From Rhodospirillaceae bacterium (GTDB lineage Bacteria > Pseudomonadota > Alphaproteobacteria > UBA8366 > Aestuariispiraceae), in contig PAQY01000012.1 of the NCBI GenBank assembly GCA_002709955.1, positions 443,679 to 507,678 on the forward strand: a stretch of 64,000 bases of DNA, read 5' to 3'. The notes under the pieces are model-generated. The model made no database searches, was not told where the DNA came from, and saw nothing but the letters and a program-made list of their open reading frames with translations. A program made the translations under genes and the position numbers. Shown in pieces: positions 27,122-35,330 of this stretch. The first letter of the stretch is position 1. Every line of letters starts with the position of its first letter.

Positions 27122-28843
27122 ATGAATGAAAATCGGTCACCAAATATAAAACCAAAACAGGTAAAACCCTATATCGTGATGCGAGAGCTTTTGCCGGTGA
27201 TCGCCTTGGTGATAGGATTCGTTCTTGTAACCGGTGCGTTGCTGAATCATTCCGTAAAGCAACACAATGCAATCGCGGAGCAGGCGGCGCAGCATTTAGC
27301 GCGATCCAGCATTATGGTCTTGCAAAACACCCTCACAAAATTTGTCAGTGAGTATGCCTATTGGAATGATACGGCCCAGAATACGATTGAAAATTTCAAC
27401 GAAGAATGGGTGAAGGATTACATAGAGATTTGGGCCATTGACGGGTTGGAAATGGACGGCGTCCTGGCTGTGGGACATGGGAACAGGGTGATAGCACACG
27501 CCCAGCGCAATGGGACGCAAACCCTATCAGATCCATCCCTGTTTCCAACGGGTCTGACAAAGTTGATTGATGCTGCCCGGGCGCAACCACAAGCACTGGG
27601 AGAGGTGAACCCCTCGATATCCGGGTTCTTTAAGGATGATCACGGCCTGTATCTGGCCTCCGCAGCGGTGATCATGTGGGAAGATGAACGCGGCGCAGCT
27701 TTGGATCAGGGCGTGCCGGGTGTTCTGATATTCTTTAAATCGATGGATGGTCCGGTGTTACGCGACATTGAATCCCAGTTTCTGTTGAAAGGACTGGAAC
27801 TGAAGACAGATGCAAGCCCGGCGACCATGGTTCAATTGCCCCTGAAATCGGTCGATGGCACGGTTTTAGGAAAGTTACAGTGGCGCGTGCGGGAGGCAGG
27901 CACGGATATGCTGCGGAATTTAATTGTGCCAATGATCGTAATTTCTGTCCTGATGCTCTGCACGGTGGGCTATATCATTTGGCGGACCTTTCGCGCGGCG
28001 AAACTGGTCGACAATTATCATAAATGGTTAGAGTCTAAGACAGACGAATTGCTGCAGGCCCGAAACCTTGCCGAGGCTGCAAATCGCAGCAAGTCCCAAT
28101 TTCTAGCCACAATGAGCCATGAATTAAGGACACCGCTGAATGCCATTATCGGGTTTTCCGATATTATACGCGACCCTCCGACTCAAAATCTGGGGCCTGA
28201 ACGAACAAAGGATTACGCGAATGATATCTATAACAGCGGGCAATATCTTCTGACCCTGATCAACGATATCCTGGATATGTCCAAGATCGAATCAAAGCGA
28301 TTTGAGTTGTTTGAAGAAATCGTGCCACTGGATCACTTGATTGGGCAATGCTTGAAACTTGTCAGTCGCGCCGCCGATGAGAAAAGCATCGCCATGCATT
28401 GGACAGAAACACCCATTTCGATTCTGTGTGACACACGGGCGATGAAGCAAATTCTCATCAATCTTGTCACCAATGCCATTAAGTTTTCCAAGCCAGAAAC
28501 GCTCATCCGTATTGATATTGACCAGGGGGCGGAAGATTTCGTTATCCGCATTCAAGATCAGGGCATCGGCATGACCGATGAGGATCTGGAACGCGCCTTG
28601 CTGCCCTTCGGCCAGGTGCGAGACGCCCATATCCGGGAAAACCAGGGAACCGGTCTGGGGCTGAATATCAGCCGCGCCTTGACGGAATTGCATGGCGGCA
28701 AATTCACCATCGCCTCCCAATATGCAAAAGGAACAACAGTTTCTATCCATTTACCAAATTATCGGATCGTTCCACCCCAGAGTGACAGCACCGTCGGCGT
28801 TTCCGATGGTGGTTTGTCAGCGGGTATTCAGGGGTCTAAATAG
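27122..28843 (+). CDS. Membrane sensor histidine kinase with CHASE4-like periplasmic domain
   Basis: 573 residues. Transmembrane helices at about 22-42 and 267-288 enclose a ~225-residue periplasmic domain whose FVSEYAYWNDTAQN resembles CHASE4. A coiled linker leads to the HisKA domain with His333 (FLATMSHELRTPLNAIIG), then the ATPase with N box LINLVTNAIKFS, G1 DQGIGMTD and G2 GTGLGLNIS. No response regulator adjoins it, so the partner is unknown. The tail after about residue 550 is low-complexity. Confidence 0.88.
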   Translation: MNENRSPNIKPKQVKPYIVMRELLPVIALVIGFVLVTGALLNHSVKQHNAIAEQAAQHLARSSIMVLQNTLTKFVSEYAYWNDTAQNTIENFNEEWVKDYIEIWAIDGLEMDGVLAVGHGNRVIAHAQRNGTQTLSDPSLFPTGLTKLIDAARAQPQALGEVNPSISGFFKDDHGLYLASAAVIMWEDERGAALDQGVPGVLIFFKSMDGPVLRDIESQFLLKGLELKTDASPATMVQLPLKSVDGTVLGKLQWRVREAGTDMLRNLIVPMIVISVLMLCTVGYIIWRTFRAAKLVDNYHKWLESKTDELLQARNLAEAANRSKSQFLATMSHELRTPLNAIIGFSDIIRDPPTQNLGPERTKDYANDIYNSGQYLLTLINDILDMSKIESKRFELFEEIVPLDHLIGQCLKLVSRAADEKSIAMHWTETPISILCDTRAMKQILINLVTNAIKFSKPETLIRIDIDQGAEDFVIRIQDQGIGMTDEDLERALLPFGQVRDAHIRENQGTGLGLNISRALTELHGGKFTIASQYAKGTTVSIHLPNYRIVPPQSDSTVGVSDGGLSAGIQGSK

Positions 28844-28910
28844 TTCAGCCGTGTTCTGACCCAAACGCGGGGTTCGCAAGCGGTGGTGCGCGACATCAAG
28901 GATGTAAAGA

Positions 28911-28985
28911 TGGTGGGCGATACTGGGATTGAACCAGTGACCCCTCGCGTGTGAAGCGAGTGCTCTCCCGCTGAGCTAATCGCCC
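28911..28985 (-). tRNA. tRNA-Val (anticodon CAC)
   Basis: The 75-base gene folds as a full cloverleaf on the minus strand: acceptor GGGCGAT/ATCGCCC, D arm GCTC...GAGC, anticodon stem CTCGC/GCGAG with loop TTCACAC, T arm ACTGG/CCAGT with TTCAATC, and an encoded 3' CCA. Loop positions 34-36 read CAC, which decodes GUG (Val). Confidence 0.96.
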
Positions 28986-29165
28986 ATCTTGATTGGGAGG
29001 CTGAGGTACAGTCTGGGTCATAGTCTGTCAAGCAGGACGGACGGGGGCTGTTTGTGGCCCATTAGAATTTATTGCACTGCAAAATGGCTGTTCTGATCCT
29101 ATCCGGGTGGAAACCGCTTTTTTTCGCTCCATATCTGTCTCGTTATTCGTTTCAGGGGAAGAGAT

Positions 29166-30008
29166 ATGCGACGGCCCGGTGGTCTGGTTTTTGGTTTCGT
29201 CTGTTTGTGCCTCAGCGGCGCGTCGCCCGTCAGGGCCGATGTTCCAATCGACCTGACACTGGAATATGAAGCCTATTTCGGGGGGATGCATGTCGCCTCC
29301 GCACGGACACAGATTTATCGGGACGCGACCACCTATCATATCCAAGGAAAGGCCCGCGCCAGGGGGCTGTTGGATTGGTATAGCGAATGGAAAGGGCAGG
29401 TATCCTCTCGCGGTCAGGTGCAAGAGGGGCTGAAGGTTGAACCCAACACCCATGTCAATGATGGGGTCTGGCGCGGCAAGGAACGGCGCAACAGCCTGAC
29501 CTTCAATCCAGATGGCACGGTGGATGTCACGCGGGATGCCCCTGAAGAGGATGACATCGTCACCCCTGTGCCAAAGGACAGCATTCCAGGCAGTATCGAT
29601 CCGATTACCGCCATTCTGTCCCTGTCTGGCCTGATCCAACAGGGCGAGCAGTGCCAGGGGACCGTCCCGGTTTATGATGGTCGCAGGCGCTATGACATGT
29701 CCGTCACACCGGATGGCATGCGGACTTTTGAGCGGAATGAGTACACCGTGTTTTCGGGCGAAGCGATGGCCTGTCGCCTGGAATTTGATCGCATCGGCGG
29801 GTTTCGGGAACAGACATCCAATAAATACACAAAGACCGCCCATAATCGGCTGGTCTGGGTCGCCAGCCCTTTCCCAGACACGCTGCCCATCCCAGTGCGG
29901 GTCGAGGTTGATACAGATTTCGGGACATTGATCGTGCACCTGACCGCTGCACGGTATCGCGATCAGGAAGTCGCCCTGGAACCCGGCGGGGACAATCTGG
30001 CGGATTAA
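29166..30008 (+). CDS. DUF3108-family exported protein
   Basis: 280 residues with an N-terminal signal peptide (GGLVFGFVCLCLSGASPVRA, cleaved near ADV). The pattern LEYEAYFGGMHVASARTQIY, ARGLLDWYSEWKGQVSSRG and SLTFNPDGTVDV is that of DUF3108, a periplasmic beta-rich family of unknown function. It contains QQGEQCQGTVPVYDGRRRYD and ends with LPIPVRVEVDTDFGTLIVHL. Its stop overlaps the convergent split-barrel gene by 4 bases. Confidence 0.85.
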   Translation: MRRPGGLVFGFVCLCLSGASPVRADVPIDLTLEYEAYFGGMHVASARTQIYRDATTYHIQGKARARGLLDWYSEWKGQVSSRGQVQEGLKVEPNTHVNDGVWRGKERRNSLTFNPDGTVDVTRDAPEEDDIVTPVPKDSIPGSIDPITAILSLSGLIQQGEQCQGTVPVYDGRRRYDMSVTPDGMRTFERNEYTVFSGEAMACRLEFDRIGGFREQTSNKYTKTAHNRLVWVASPFPDTLPIPVRVEVDTDFGTLIVHLTAARYRDQEVALEPGGDNLAD

Positions 30009-30682
30009 GCTTTATTTTGTGTCCGATTATACGTTTTGGCATAGTCCGGTGTTGAAATTTCCGGTTTCAGTCGGGGGCAATCTTCGACAGGACCTGCGGA
30101 TAGCGAAAGCGGAATACGGCCAGCCCACATATCTCCCGCATAGTCCTCTTCGACATCCAGCACACCGACATCACGAATTTTGACTGAAAATTCTTTAAGA
30201 GGTACTTTCAGGAATATGGTCTCTGAAAGCTCATTTTCCTTTGGCGCACGTACGTTATGGCCGGGGATAATGGTATCGACCAATGCATATACCAAGCGTT
30301 CTTTTTCATCGCGGTCTGTGACTTCCGTTGCCATGCCGTAAAGCACAACGCAACGATAGTCCATGCTGCACCCAAACCCAGAACGACCCGCAACGACGGA
30401 ATCAAGCAGTGTAACGCAAATGCATGTCTCCTGGCCTGTCAGCAGGGTTCGTATCACGCGATTGTGGATGCTGCCGTGTAATACAATATCGTCACCGGCA
30501 CGCATTATTGATGTTGGGATGATGGCTGGCCCAAAGTCCAAGTTGACTGCAACGTGACAAACCAAGGCTTCATCAATGATTTTCTTCGCGATTTCGATAT
30601 CGTAAGATCCCCTATCAGGACGCAGTCTGACACGGCTGCGGGCGGATACAGGTTTTGATTTCTTTTGCTTCTCGCGGGTCAT
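30005..30682 (-). CDS. Pyridoxamine 5'-phosphate oxidase-family (FMN split-barrel) protein
   Basis: 225 residues with a basic N-terminus (MTREKQKKSK) and a split-barrel core: HVAVNLDFGPAIIPTSIMRA, DDIVLHGSIHNRVIRTLL, CVTLLDSVVAGRSGFGCSMD and YRCVVLYGMATEV. This is the NimA-like subgroup that binds FMN or heme. GGAG lies 7 bases before ATG 30682, overlapping the end of the Ldh-family gene (stop at 30685), so both form one operon. The reaction is unknown. Confidence 0.83.
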   Translation of the reverse strand: MTREKQKKSKPVSARSRVRLRPDRGSYDIEIAKKIIDEALVCHVAVNLDFGPAIIPTSIMRAGDDIVLHGSIHNRVIRTLLTGQETCICVTLLDSVVAGRSGFGCSMDYRCVVLYGMATEVTDRDEKERLVYALVDTIIPGHNVRAPKENELSETIFLKVPLKEFSVKIRDVGVLDVEEDYAGDMWAGRIPLSLSAGPVEDCPRLKPEISTPDYAKTYNRTQNKA

Positions 30683-30684
30683 TT

Positions 30685-31767
30685 TCACGCTCCATTTGAA
30701 TCCGATATCGGATCCCCTTCATAGGACTGACGATTGCTATACAGCGCTCCGGTGGACAGCTTCTTAAGCGTTTCGACCAGGCTGGTGGGAACATCAACAC
30801 CCTGTTTCAGACTGCGTTCGCGCGCCTGATACCGTCGGTCTGAAGGAAGACGGGTGCCATCCTGGGAAAGGATTAGGTCAAATAGTTTCTCTGCATGGGT
30901 TGTTTGGGCCTCTAAGGATCCGCCAGGCATACATTTTGAGGGATCTATTGCGATCACAAATTCCCCACCGCACGGCGCACCGGTTTTCGCCTTATCATCT
31001 TCCCCCGATTCAAAACTCAATGCGTCCCCGATCAACGGGCCCGCCAACAGTTCGACCATCAGCGCAATATTTGATCCTTTCGCCTCACCAAAAGGAAGCT
31101 GTGCGCCTGATAACGCCGCCAGCGGGTTTGTTGTCGGTTGGCCCGATGCATCAATAGCCCAACCGTCTGGAAGTGGCTTGCCATCTCTAAGGCGCACCTG
31201 AATCTCTCCGCGTGCGCTCATGCTGGAAGCTTGATCAAAAACCAAAGCTGGTTTGCCCAATCGAGGCCAGGCAAAGGCCATCGGGTTTGTTCCGAATACA
31301 GGTTTGGTTCCACCAAATGGGGCGACATAAGGGATGGCTGAAACAAAAGCGAATCCAACAAGACCTTCATCAGCCAATCGTTCAACTTCTGGCCAAAGGG
31401 CGGCAACATTCAGGGTGTTATTCACTGCCAGGGCAGCAATACCATGGCGGCGGGCACGCTCAACAAGAGGCTTATGCCCGTGTTCCAAAGCCAGAGGAGA
31501 GAATCCCCGATGTCCATCAACCCGGACGATTGAATCGGTCAGCCAGGTTGTTGTGGGTTCTTCTGTGCCTGATGCCTGTCCAGACTGTAACCCGTTGACA
31601 TAAAAAGGTATTCTGAAAAGTCCATGATGGCGGCACTCGTCCCGTTCTGCGGCAGTGACCGTTCTGGCGATGGCACTGGAATGAGACTCTGAGAACCCTT
31701 GAGCCAATAGTAATGTCTTTGCGGTATCATGAACCTCCGCCAGTGACATCCGATGCATCTCCGCCAT
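30685..31767 (-). CDS. Ldh-family (malate/sulfolactate/DpkA-type) oxidoreductase
   Basis: 360 residues of the non-Rossmann Ldh/MDH2 family. Conserved parts are AERDECRHHGLFRIPFYVNG, DGHRGFSPLALEHG and GTNPMAFAWPR. Relatives reduce 2-oxo acids or cyclic imines with NAD(P)H. Where relatives carry a His in NSxHFAALWPEVE, this protein reads NNTLNVAALWPEV, with Asn120 in place of His. GGAAGG precedes the ATG at 31767; starts at 31758 and 31749 are possible. A divergent XRE-cupin regulator and a downstream split-barrel gene suggest a small amino-acid catabolic unit. Confidence 0.82.
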   Translation of the reverse strand: MAEMHRMSLAEVHDTAKTLLLAQGFSESHSSAIARTVTAAERDECRHHGLFRIPFYVNGLQSGQASGTEEPTTTWLTDSIVRVDGHRGFSPLALEHGHKPLVERARRHGIAALAVNNTLNVAALWPEVERLADEGLVGFAFVSAIPYVAPFGGTKPVFGTNPMAFAWPRLGKPALVFDQASSMSARGEIQVRLRDGKPLPDGWAIDASGQPTTNPLAALSGAQLPFGEAKGSNIALMVELLAGPLIGDALSFESGEDDKAKTGAPCGGEFVIAIDPSKCMPGGSLEAQTTHAEKLFDLILSQDGTRLPSDRRYQARERSLKQGVDVPTSLVETLKKLSTGALYSNRQSYEGDPISDSNGA

Positions 31768-31867
31768 TTTTCGAAACCCTTCCACTGTTGAAATTTTGAA
31801 TCTGTTCTGTTCGGGCAAATTTATGCGCCTGCTCAAACCGTGCGCTTTTATTAGTTCGATACTGAGA

Positions 31868-31913
31868 AATAATTTCTTGTGAGTCAATTAAAATGTCATG
31901 TAATGAAATTATT
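31868..31913. promoter_or_regulatory. Inverted repeat between divergent genes, possible operator
   Basis: Nine-base arms AATAATTTC (31868-31876) and GAAATTATT (31905-31913) are perfect complements, 28 bases apart, in an AT-rich 206-bp region between the Ldh-family gene and the XRE-cupin regulator. The location suits autoregulation, but the function is inferred. Confidence 0.4.
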
Positions 31914-31973
31914 GTTGAATGCATACGAGTGAAAATCTGGGTAAGGTATGCCATACGAAACTTTTAGGGATGT

Positions 31974-32642
31974 TTGGCGTTGGAAGATCTTTTGTCACAA
32001 GAGGGCGTGTCTGGTGTTGCAGAGCAAATCGGGGACTCCATGCGGGCTGCGCGAAAGGCGGCCGGTCGAACACTATCTGATGTTGCCGGTGAAACTGGTT
32101 TGTCAGAAAGTTTCCTATCAAAAATTGAAAGAGGGCATGCAAATTGCTCGCTGGCGAACCTGATTCAAATTTGTGCCGTTCTGGGGATCGGCATGGATAA
32201 TCTTTTCAGTAAAGGATTGGGCGCACAGCGCACGAATGTGTCAGTGCATCGCGCGATGCCAGGTAATCCTGGGGCGGTGATGCTGGACGTCGAAAGCACA
32301 GGGTACAAATTTCGACCGTTGGCCGGGGGCAAAATGCGCGATGATCTGGAGATTATCCATTTGGTGTTTCCTTCAAAAAGTGGAATGGAAACAATGGTAT
32401 CTCATGCCGGACAGGAGCATTGTTACGTTTTATCTGGAAGTGTTGAGTTTTTGGTCGATGGTTCGACCCACATTCTCAATGCGGGTGACGGCATTATGAT
32501 TGATTCGAAATTGCCACATCTTGCCCGAAACCGGGGTAAAGATTCCGCGCATGTCTTGATGACGGTTGCGATGGCTGGCAGCAAAGAAAGCCCGCCTGAT
32601 TGGTGGAGTGTCGTTGGACCAACCACTAAGACCAATCGGTAG
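31974..32642 (+). CDS. XRE-family regulator with C-terminal cupin domain
   Basis: About 222 residues. Residues ~17-75 are a lambda-repressor-like HTH (GRTLSDVAGETGLSESFLSK, ERGHANCSLANLIQICAVLG), and residues ~140-205 are a small cupin (VSHAGQEHCYVLSGSVEFLV, LNAGDGIMIDSKLPHLARN). This is a common one-component regulator of amino-acid or polyamine catabolism. The start is unclear: no ATG fits, and TTG codons at 31974 or 31980 are the options after a TAG at 31965. It probably controls the divergent Ldh-family operon. Confidence 0.85.
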   Translation: MALEDLLSQEGVSGVAEQIGDSMRAARKAAGRTLSDVAGETGLSESFLSKIERGHANCSLANLIQICAVLGIGMDNLFSKGLGAQRTNVSVHRAMPGNPGAVMLDVESTGYKFRPLAGGKMRDDLEIIHLVFPSKSGMETMVSHAGQEHCYVLSGSVEFLVDGSTHILNAGDGIMIDSKLPHLARNRGKDSAHVLMTVAMAGSKESPPDWWSVVGPTTKTNR

Positions 32643-32680
32643 CTGTGTGGCTGGCCTTCCGAAATAGATCATAACAAAGA

Positions 32681-32718
32681 GAAGGCGCGACACCGTTTCC
32701 AGTGTCGCGCCTTCTTTT
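32681..32718. terminator. Bidirectional terminator between XRE-cupin gene and rplI
   Basis: A perfect 13-bp stem GAAGGCGCGACAC / GTGTCGCGCCTTC with an 8-base loop, followed by TTTT on the plus strand. It lies 39 bases after the regulator and 24 bases after the rplI stop (minus strand), so it can end both transcripts. Confidence 0.85.
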
Positions 32719-32741
32719 AACGGTAAAAGCAAACTTGGCTT

Positions 32742-33398
32742 TTACTTGTCTTCTTCACCCTCGTCGTCGTCCTGATGGGCGGCGTCCAGGATGCGTTCTG
32801 CGGTTTCTTCATCGACCAGTTCCGCCGCCGCTGCTGCAACTTGTGCGGCCTGACGTTCGGCTTCTTCGGCCATGTCGATATTGGCGCGTTCGGCTTCGGT
32901 CACAACGACGTCTTCGCCGCGTGCCTTGCGTTCGGCCTGGGCTTCCGCTTCTTCTTGCGACTGGGCGACGTTGACCTGAACCGTCACAATCACTTCCGGG
33001 TGCAGTTTGATGCGGAAGTCAAAGATGCCGATGGTTTTCACCGGGCGTTCCATCATCACCTGACCACGACCAATCTGGGTGCCAGCGGCAATGATCGAAT
33101 CCGCGATGTCGCGGGCGGTAACGGAGCCATACAACTGGCCAGTATCGGACGCAGCGCGGATCAGGACGACCGACAGGCCGTTCAAATCATTGGCGACACG
33201 TTCGGCTTCGCTCTTGCGTTCCAGGTTGCGGGCTTCCAGTTCGATCCGTTGGGATTCGAAACGCTCCCGATTCGACTTGGTTGCGCGCACAGCCTTGCCT
33301 TGCGGCAGCAGGAAGTTACGAGCATATCCGGGCTTTACGGCGACTTCGTCACCCATTTGGCCCAGTTTCTCTACACGTTCGAGAAGGATAATTTGCAT
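32742..33398 (-). CDS. rplI: 50S ribosomal protein L9
   Basis: 218 residues. The N-terminal rRNA-binding domain is [19 protein letters not shown] followed by [14 protein letters not shown], then the long connecting helix and the C-terminal domain ([32 protein letters not shown]). Canonical L9 ends near residue 150. Here a further ~65-residue acidic, Ala/Glu-rich tail runs to [15 protein letters not shown] precedes the ATG. Last gene of rpsF-rpsR-rplI. Confidence 0.96.
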   Translation of the reverse strand: MQIILLERVEKLGQMGDEVAVKPGYARNFLLPQGKAVRATKSNRERFESQRIELEARNLERKSEAERVANDLNGLSVVLIRAASDTGQLYGSVTARDIADSIIAAGTQIGRGQVMMERPVKTIGIFDFRIKLHPEVIVTVQVNVAQSQEEAEAQAERKARGEDVVVTEAERANIDMAEEAERQAAQVAAAAAELVDEETAERILDAAHQDDDEGEEDK

Positions 33399-33410
33399 AG
33401 CTGTATCCTC

Positions 33411-33656
33411 CTATCGGATTACGTAGGGGATGAGACCCAGGAAACGGGAGCGCTTGATCGCTGTGGACAAGGCCCGTTGTTTCTTGGCGCTCACCGCGGT
33501 GATGCGGGACGGAACGATCTTGCCGCGTTCAGAAATGAAGCGCTGCAGGGTTTTCACATCCTTGTAATCAATCGCCGGCGCGTTTGGGCCGGAGAAAGGG
33601 CAGGTTTTCTTGCGGCGGAAGAAAGGCCGCCGTGTTGCTGCTGGTCGCATACCCAT
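33411..33656 (-). CDS. rpsR: 30S ribosomal protein S18
   Basis: 81 residues with the S18 core [40 protein letters not shown] and the basic end [16 protein letters not shown]. The ATG at 33656 overlaps the rpsF stop (TGATG) and GGAGG lies 8 bases upstream, so translation is coupled to S6, its binding partner in the 30S platform. Confidence 0.96.
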   Translation of the reverse strand: MGMRPAATRRPFFRRKKTCPFSGPNAPAIDYKDVKTLQRFISERGKIVPSRITAVSAKKQRALSTAIKRSRFLGLIPYVIR

Positions 33657-34162
33657 CAATTTTCCTCCCGATCATTATATTCACGACGCGGACGGCGCTC
33701 GCTGCGCTCCATCCCGGTATCGTCGCCAAATTCGCGACGCGGACCCCGTGGGCGATCACCACCCCGGTCGCCGCGATCTCCACGGTCACCCCGATCTGGG
33801 CGATCACCACGATCGCTGCGTTCCGGGCGATCACGCTCGTCACGACGGGCCAGAACCACGGAAGGTTCAGTCGGCAGGTCTTCGGTGCGAACGGTCATGA
33901 ACCGCAATACGTCATCATGCAAACGCAGGCGACGTTCCATTTCGACAACGGCATCCGAGCCGACATCGTAATTCATCAGGACATAATGTCCCTTGCGGTT
34001 CTTGTTCATGCGGAAGGCGAGGCTGCGAAGGCCCCAATATTCACGGCGGGCAATGGACCCACCGGCTTCGGTCAGGATTTCCTGAGCCATGTCTGCAATG
34101 GTTTCGACCTGTGCAGCCGAAACGTCCTGCCGTGCGATCAGCACGGTTTCATAATGCGCCAT
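33656..34162 (-). CDS. rpsF: 30S ribosomal protein S6 with long RD/RG-rich tail
   Basis: 168 residues. Residues 1-100 are the S6 ferredoxin-like fold ([60 protein letters not shown]). From about 105 the protein turns into a low-complexity tail of repeated RGD, DRGDRGD and RPRGPRRE units that is almost as long as the fold. Extended S6 tails are known in alphaproteobacteria, but this one is rich in Asp-Arg-Gly. ATG 34162 is chosen over an upstream TTG. Confidence 0.95.
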   Translation of the reverse strand: MAHYETVLIARQDVSAAQVETIADMAQEILTEAGGSIARREYWGLRSLAFRMNKNRKGHYVLMNYDVGSDAVVEMERRLRLHDDVLRFMTVRTEDLPTEPSVVLARRDERDRPERSDRGDRPDRGDRGDRGDRGGDRPRGPRREFGDDTGMERSERRPRREYNDREEN

Positions 34163-34657
34163 CAATGTGACTCCCTATGGCTGTTTCACGGTCCGGCGCA
34201 GTGGGTCGTATGAAGCAAAACCTCAAACCACCTCTGCCGCCCGGCCCTAGCCGGCCTCCTATCAGCAAGACGAAAACGCCTCAAAGACCAGCAAGGAGTG
34301 TCGCCCAGGATCAACCCTGATCCCAGAACGAGCGGCTTATAGGGGAAGAGAGGGGGGGATGCAAGGGGGAAGAGAGGGGGGAGCGTGGCGGATTGAGCGG
34401 TGGGGGTTGCGTTCTGATGCAGGACACCGCTGGCGTTCGGGTTTGTGACGTGACCGCAATACAGCCATATCCAGCGCACGATGCTTTCACACAAGTATCC
34501 TGATGTATTCGCCGCGTTTAACATGTAATTTTACATTATTTTATGTAAATAAAACCGCGATAGGATAAAAATCTCATAAAAATAGGTATTCAGGTCATTT
34601 TTTATTTGAATGCTCTTGCGAATCGCCCGATTCTCTTTGTTAACAAGGAGAGACAAA
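34163..34657. other. Intergenic region with rpsF leader hairpin and AT-rich palindrome
   Basis: No gene is visible in these 495 bases. On the rpsF side, a CCGGC-TAGG-GCCGG hairpin at about 34240-34253 (minus strand) lies ~80 bases before rpsF, where S6:S18-binding leaders occur in other bacteria. Near 34353-34381 is a purine tract (GAAGAGAGGGG repeated). At 34530-34549 is TTTACAT-TATTTT-ATGTAAA in an AT-rich promoter-like stretch before the next gene. Confidence 0.5.
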
Positions 34658-35092
34658 ATGCAAGATCCACAAGAGATGAAGGCGGTGATGGCGGATTTGA
34701 TCGCGCGCGAATTAAGGCGCCTGGCGATGCTGTCTGATATTGTGGTCTATACGCTGTATGACCCTGAAATGCCGGACGATCCTTTGGACTTCACGCTGTT
34801 GGATCGTGAGGAAATAGGGGGCGACATCGAATTGGATATCGACTTTACCTTTGAAGGGGTGGCGCTTTGGTATTTGTGCCGCCGAGACGGTGACGCATTC
34901 AAGGCGAAGAAAATCCTGATCCAGATTCGCGATGGCCGATTCGTACATGGTCAGGTTGGTGACTTTGATGGGTTCTGGGATGAATTCCCGCAATATGTCT
35001 CGGAAGATCGCTGGGTCCGGTCGGCTGTTCTGCAGGGTGGCGTGAATGATGATTCGGAGTTTTCCGACCAATTCGCCGCCGCCGCGGAGTAA
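34658..35092 (+). CDS. Conserved-looking acidic protein of unknown function
   Basis: 144 residues, strongly acidic (MPDDPLDFTLLDREEIGGDI, DDSEFSDQF), with no signal peptide or membrane segment and no family I recognise. The pattern of a helix (ADLIARELRRLAMLSDIVVY) then strands (IELDIDFTFEGVALWYLC) suggests a compact globular fold. AAGGAG lies 8 bases before ATG 34658, so the gene is well supported. It stands alone: upstream is an AT-rich palindrome, downstream a terminator. Confidence 0.75.
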   Translation: MQDPQEMKAVMADLIARELRRLAMLSDIVVYTLYDPEMPDDPLDFTLLDREEIGGDIELDIDFTFEGVALWYLCRRDGDAFKAKKILIQIRDGRFVHGQVGDFDGFWDEFPQYVSEDRWVRSAVLQGGVNDDSEFSDQFAAAAE

Positions 35093-35099
35093 GAATTAA

Positions 35100-35128
35100 G
35101 TAAATCTGGAGTTTGACCTCCGATTTAC
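35100..35128 (+). terminator. Hairpin after the acidic protein gene
   Basis: GTAAATC(T)GGAG and CTCCGATTTAC pair around a short loop, 7 bases after the stop at 35092. There is no T run, so it is more likely an RNA-stabilising or pausing hairpin than a full terminator. Confidence 0.5.
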
Positions 35129-35153
35129 ATGAGAGTTTCACCCTGGCAGGGGT

Positions 35154-35192
35154 AAAGCGTCCCGGATGATTGCGTCCGGGGCGCTTTTCTTT
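35154..35192 (+). terminator. Rho-independent terminator
   Basis: AAAGCGTCCCGGA (35154) and TCCGGGGCGCTTTT (35175) form a GC-rich stem with one bulge and an 8-base loop, ending in TTTTCTTTT. It separates the acidic-protein gene from the fab cluster. Confidence 0.8.
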
Positions 35193-35330
35193 TGTGTGCG
35201 GCTTTGTGGTTTCGCGTGTTGATGGCTTGACAGAAAACCGTCTCCGTCTATGACTGAGCCCGGTTTACCGCGCAGTTTTGGCGCGTTTGGCACGAACAAT
35301 GCCCGATAGAGCGGGCGGGAGGGGGCGAGA

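Noticed and set aside
28911-29165. tRNA-Val as an integration site of a genomic island
   Set aside because: There is no integrase, direct repeat of the tRNA end or compositional change next to it.
32775-33971. 398-residue open frame opposite rplI, rpsR and rpsF
   Set aside because: It is the antisense of three certain ribosomal genes and its low-complexity Arg/Ser stretches mirror the S6 tail.
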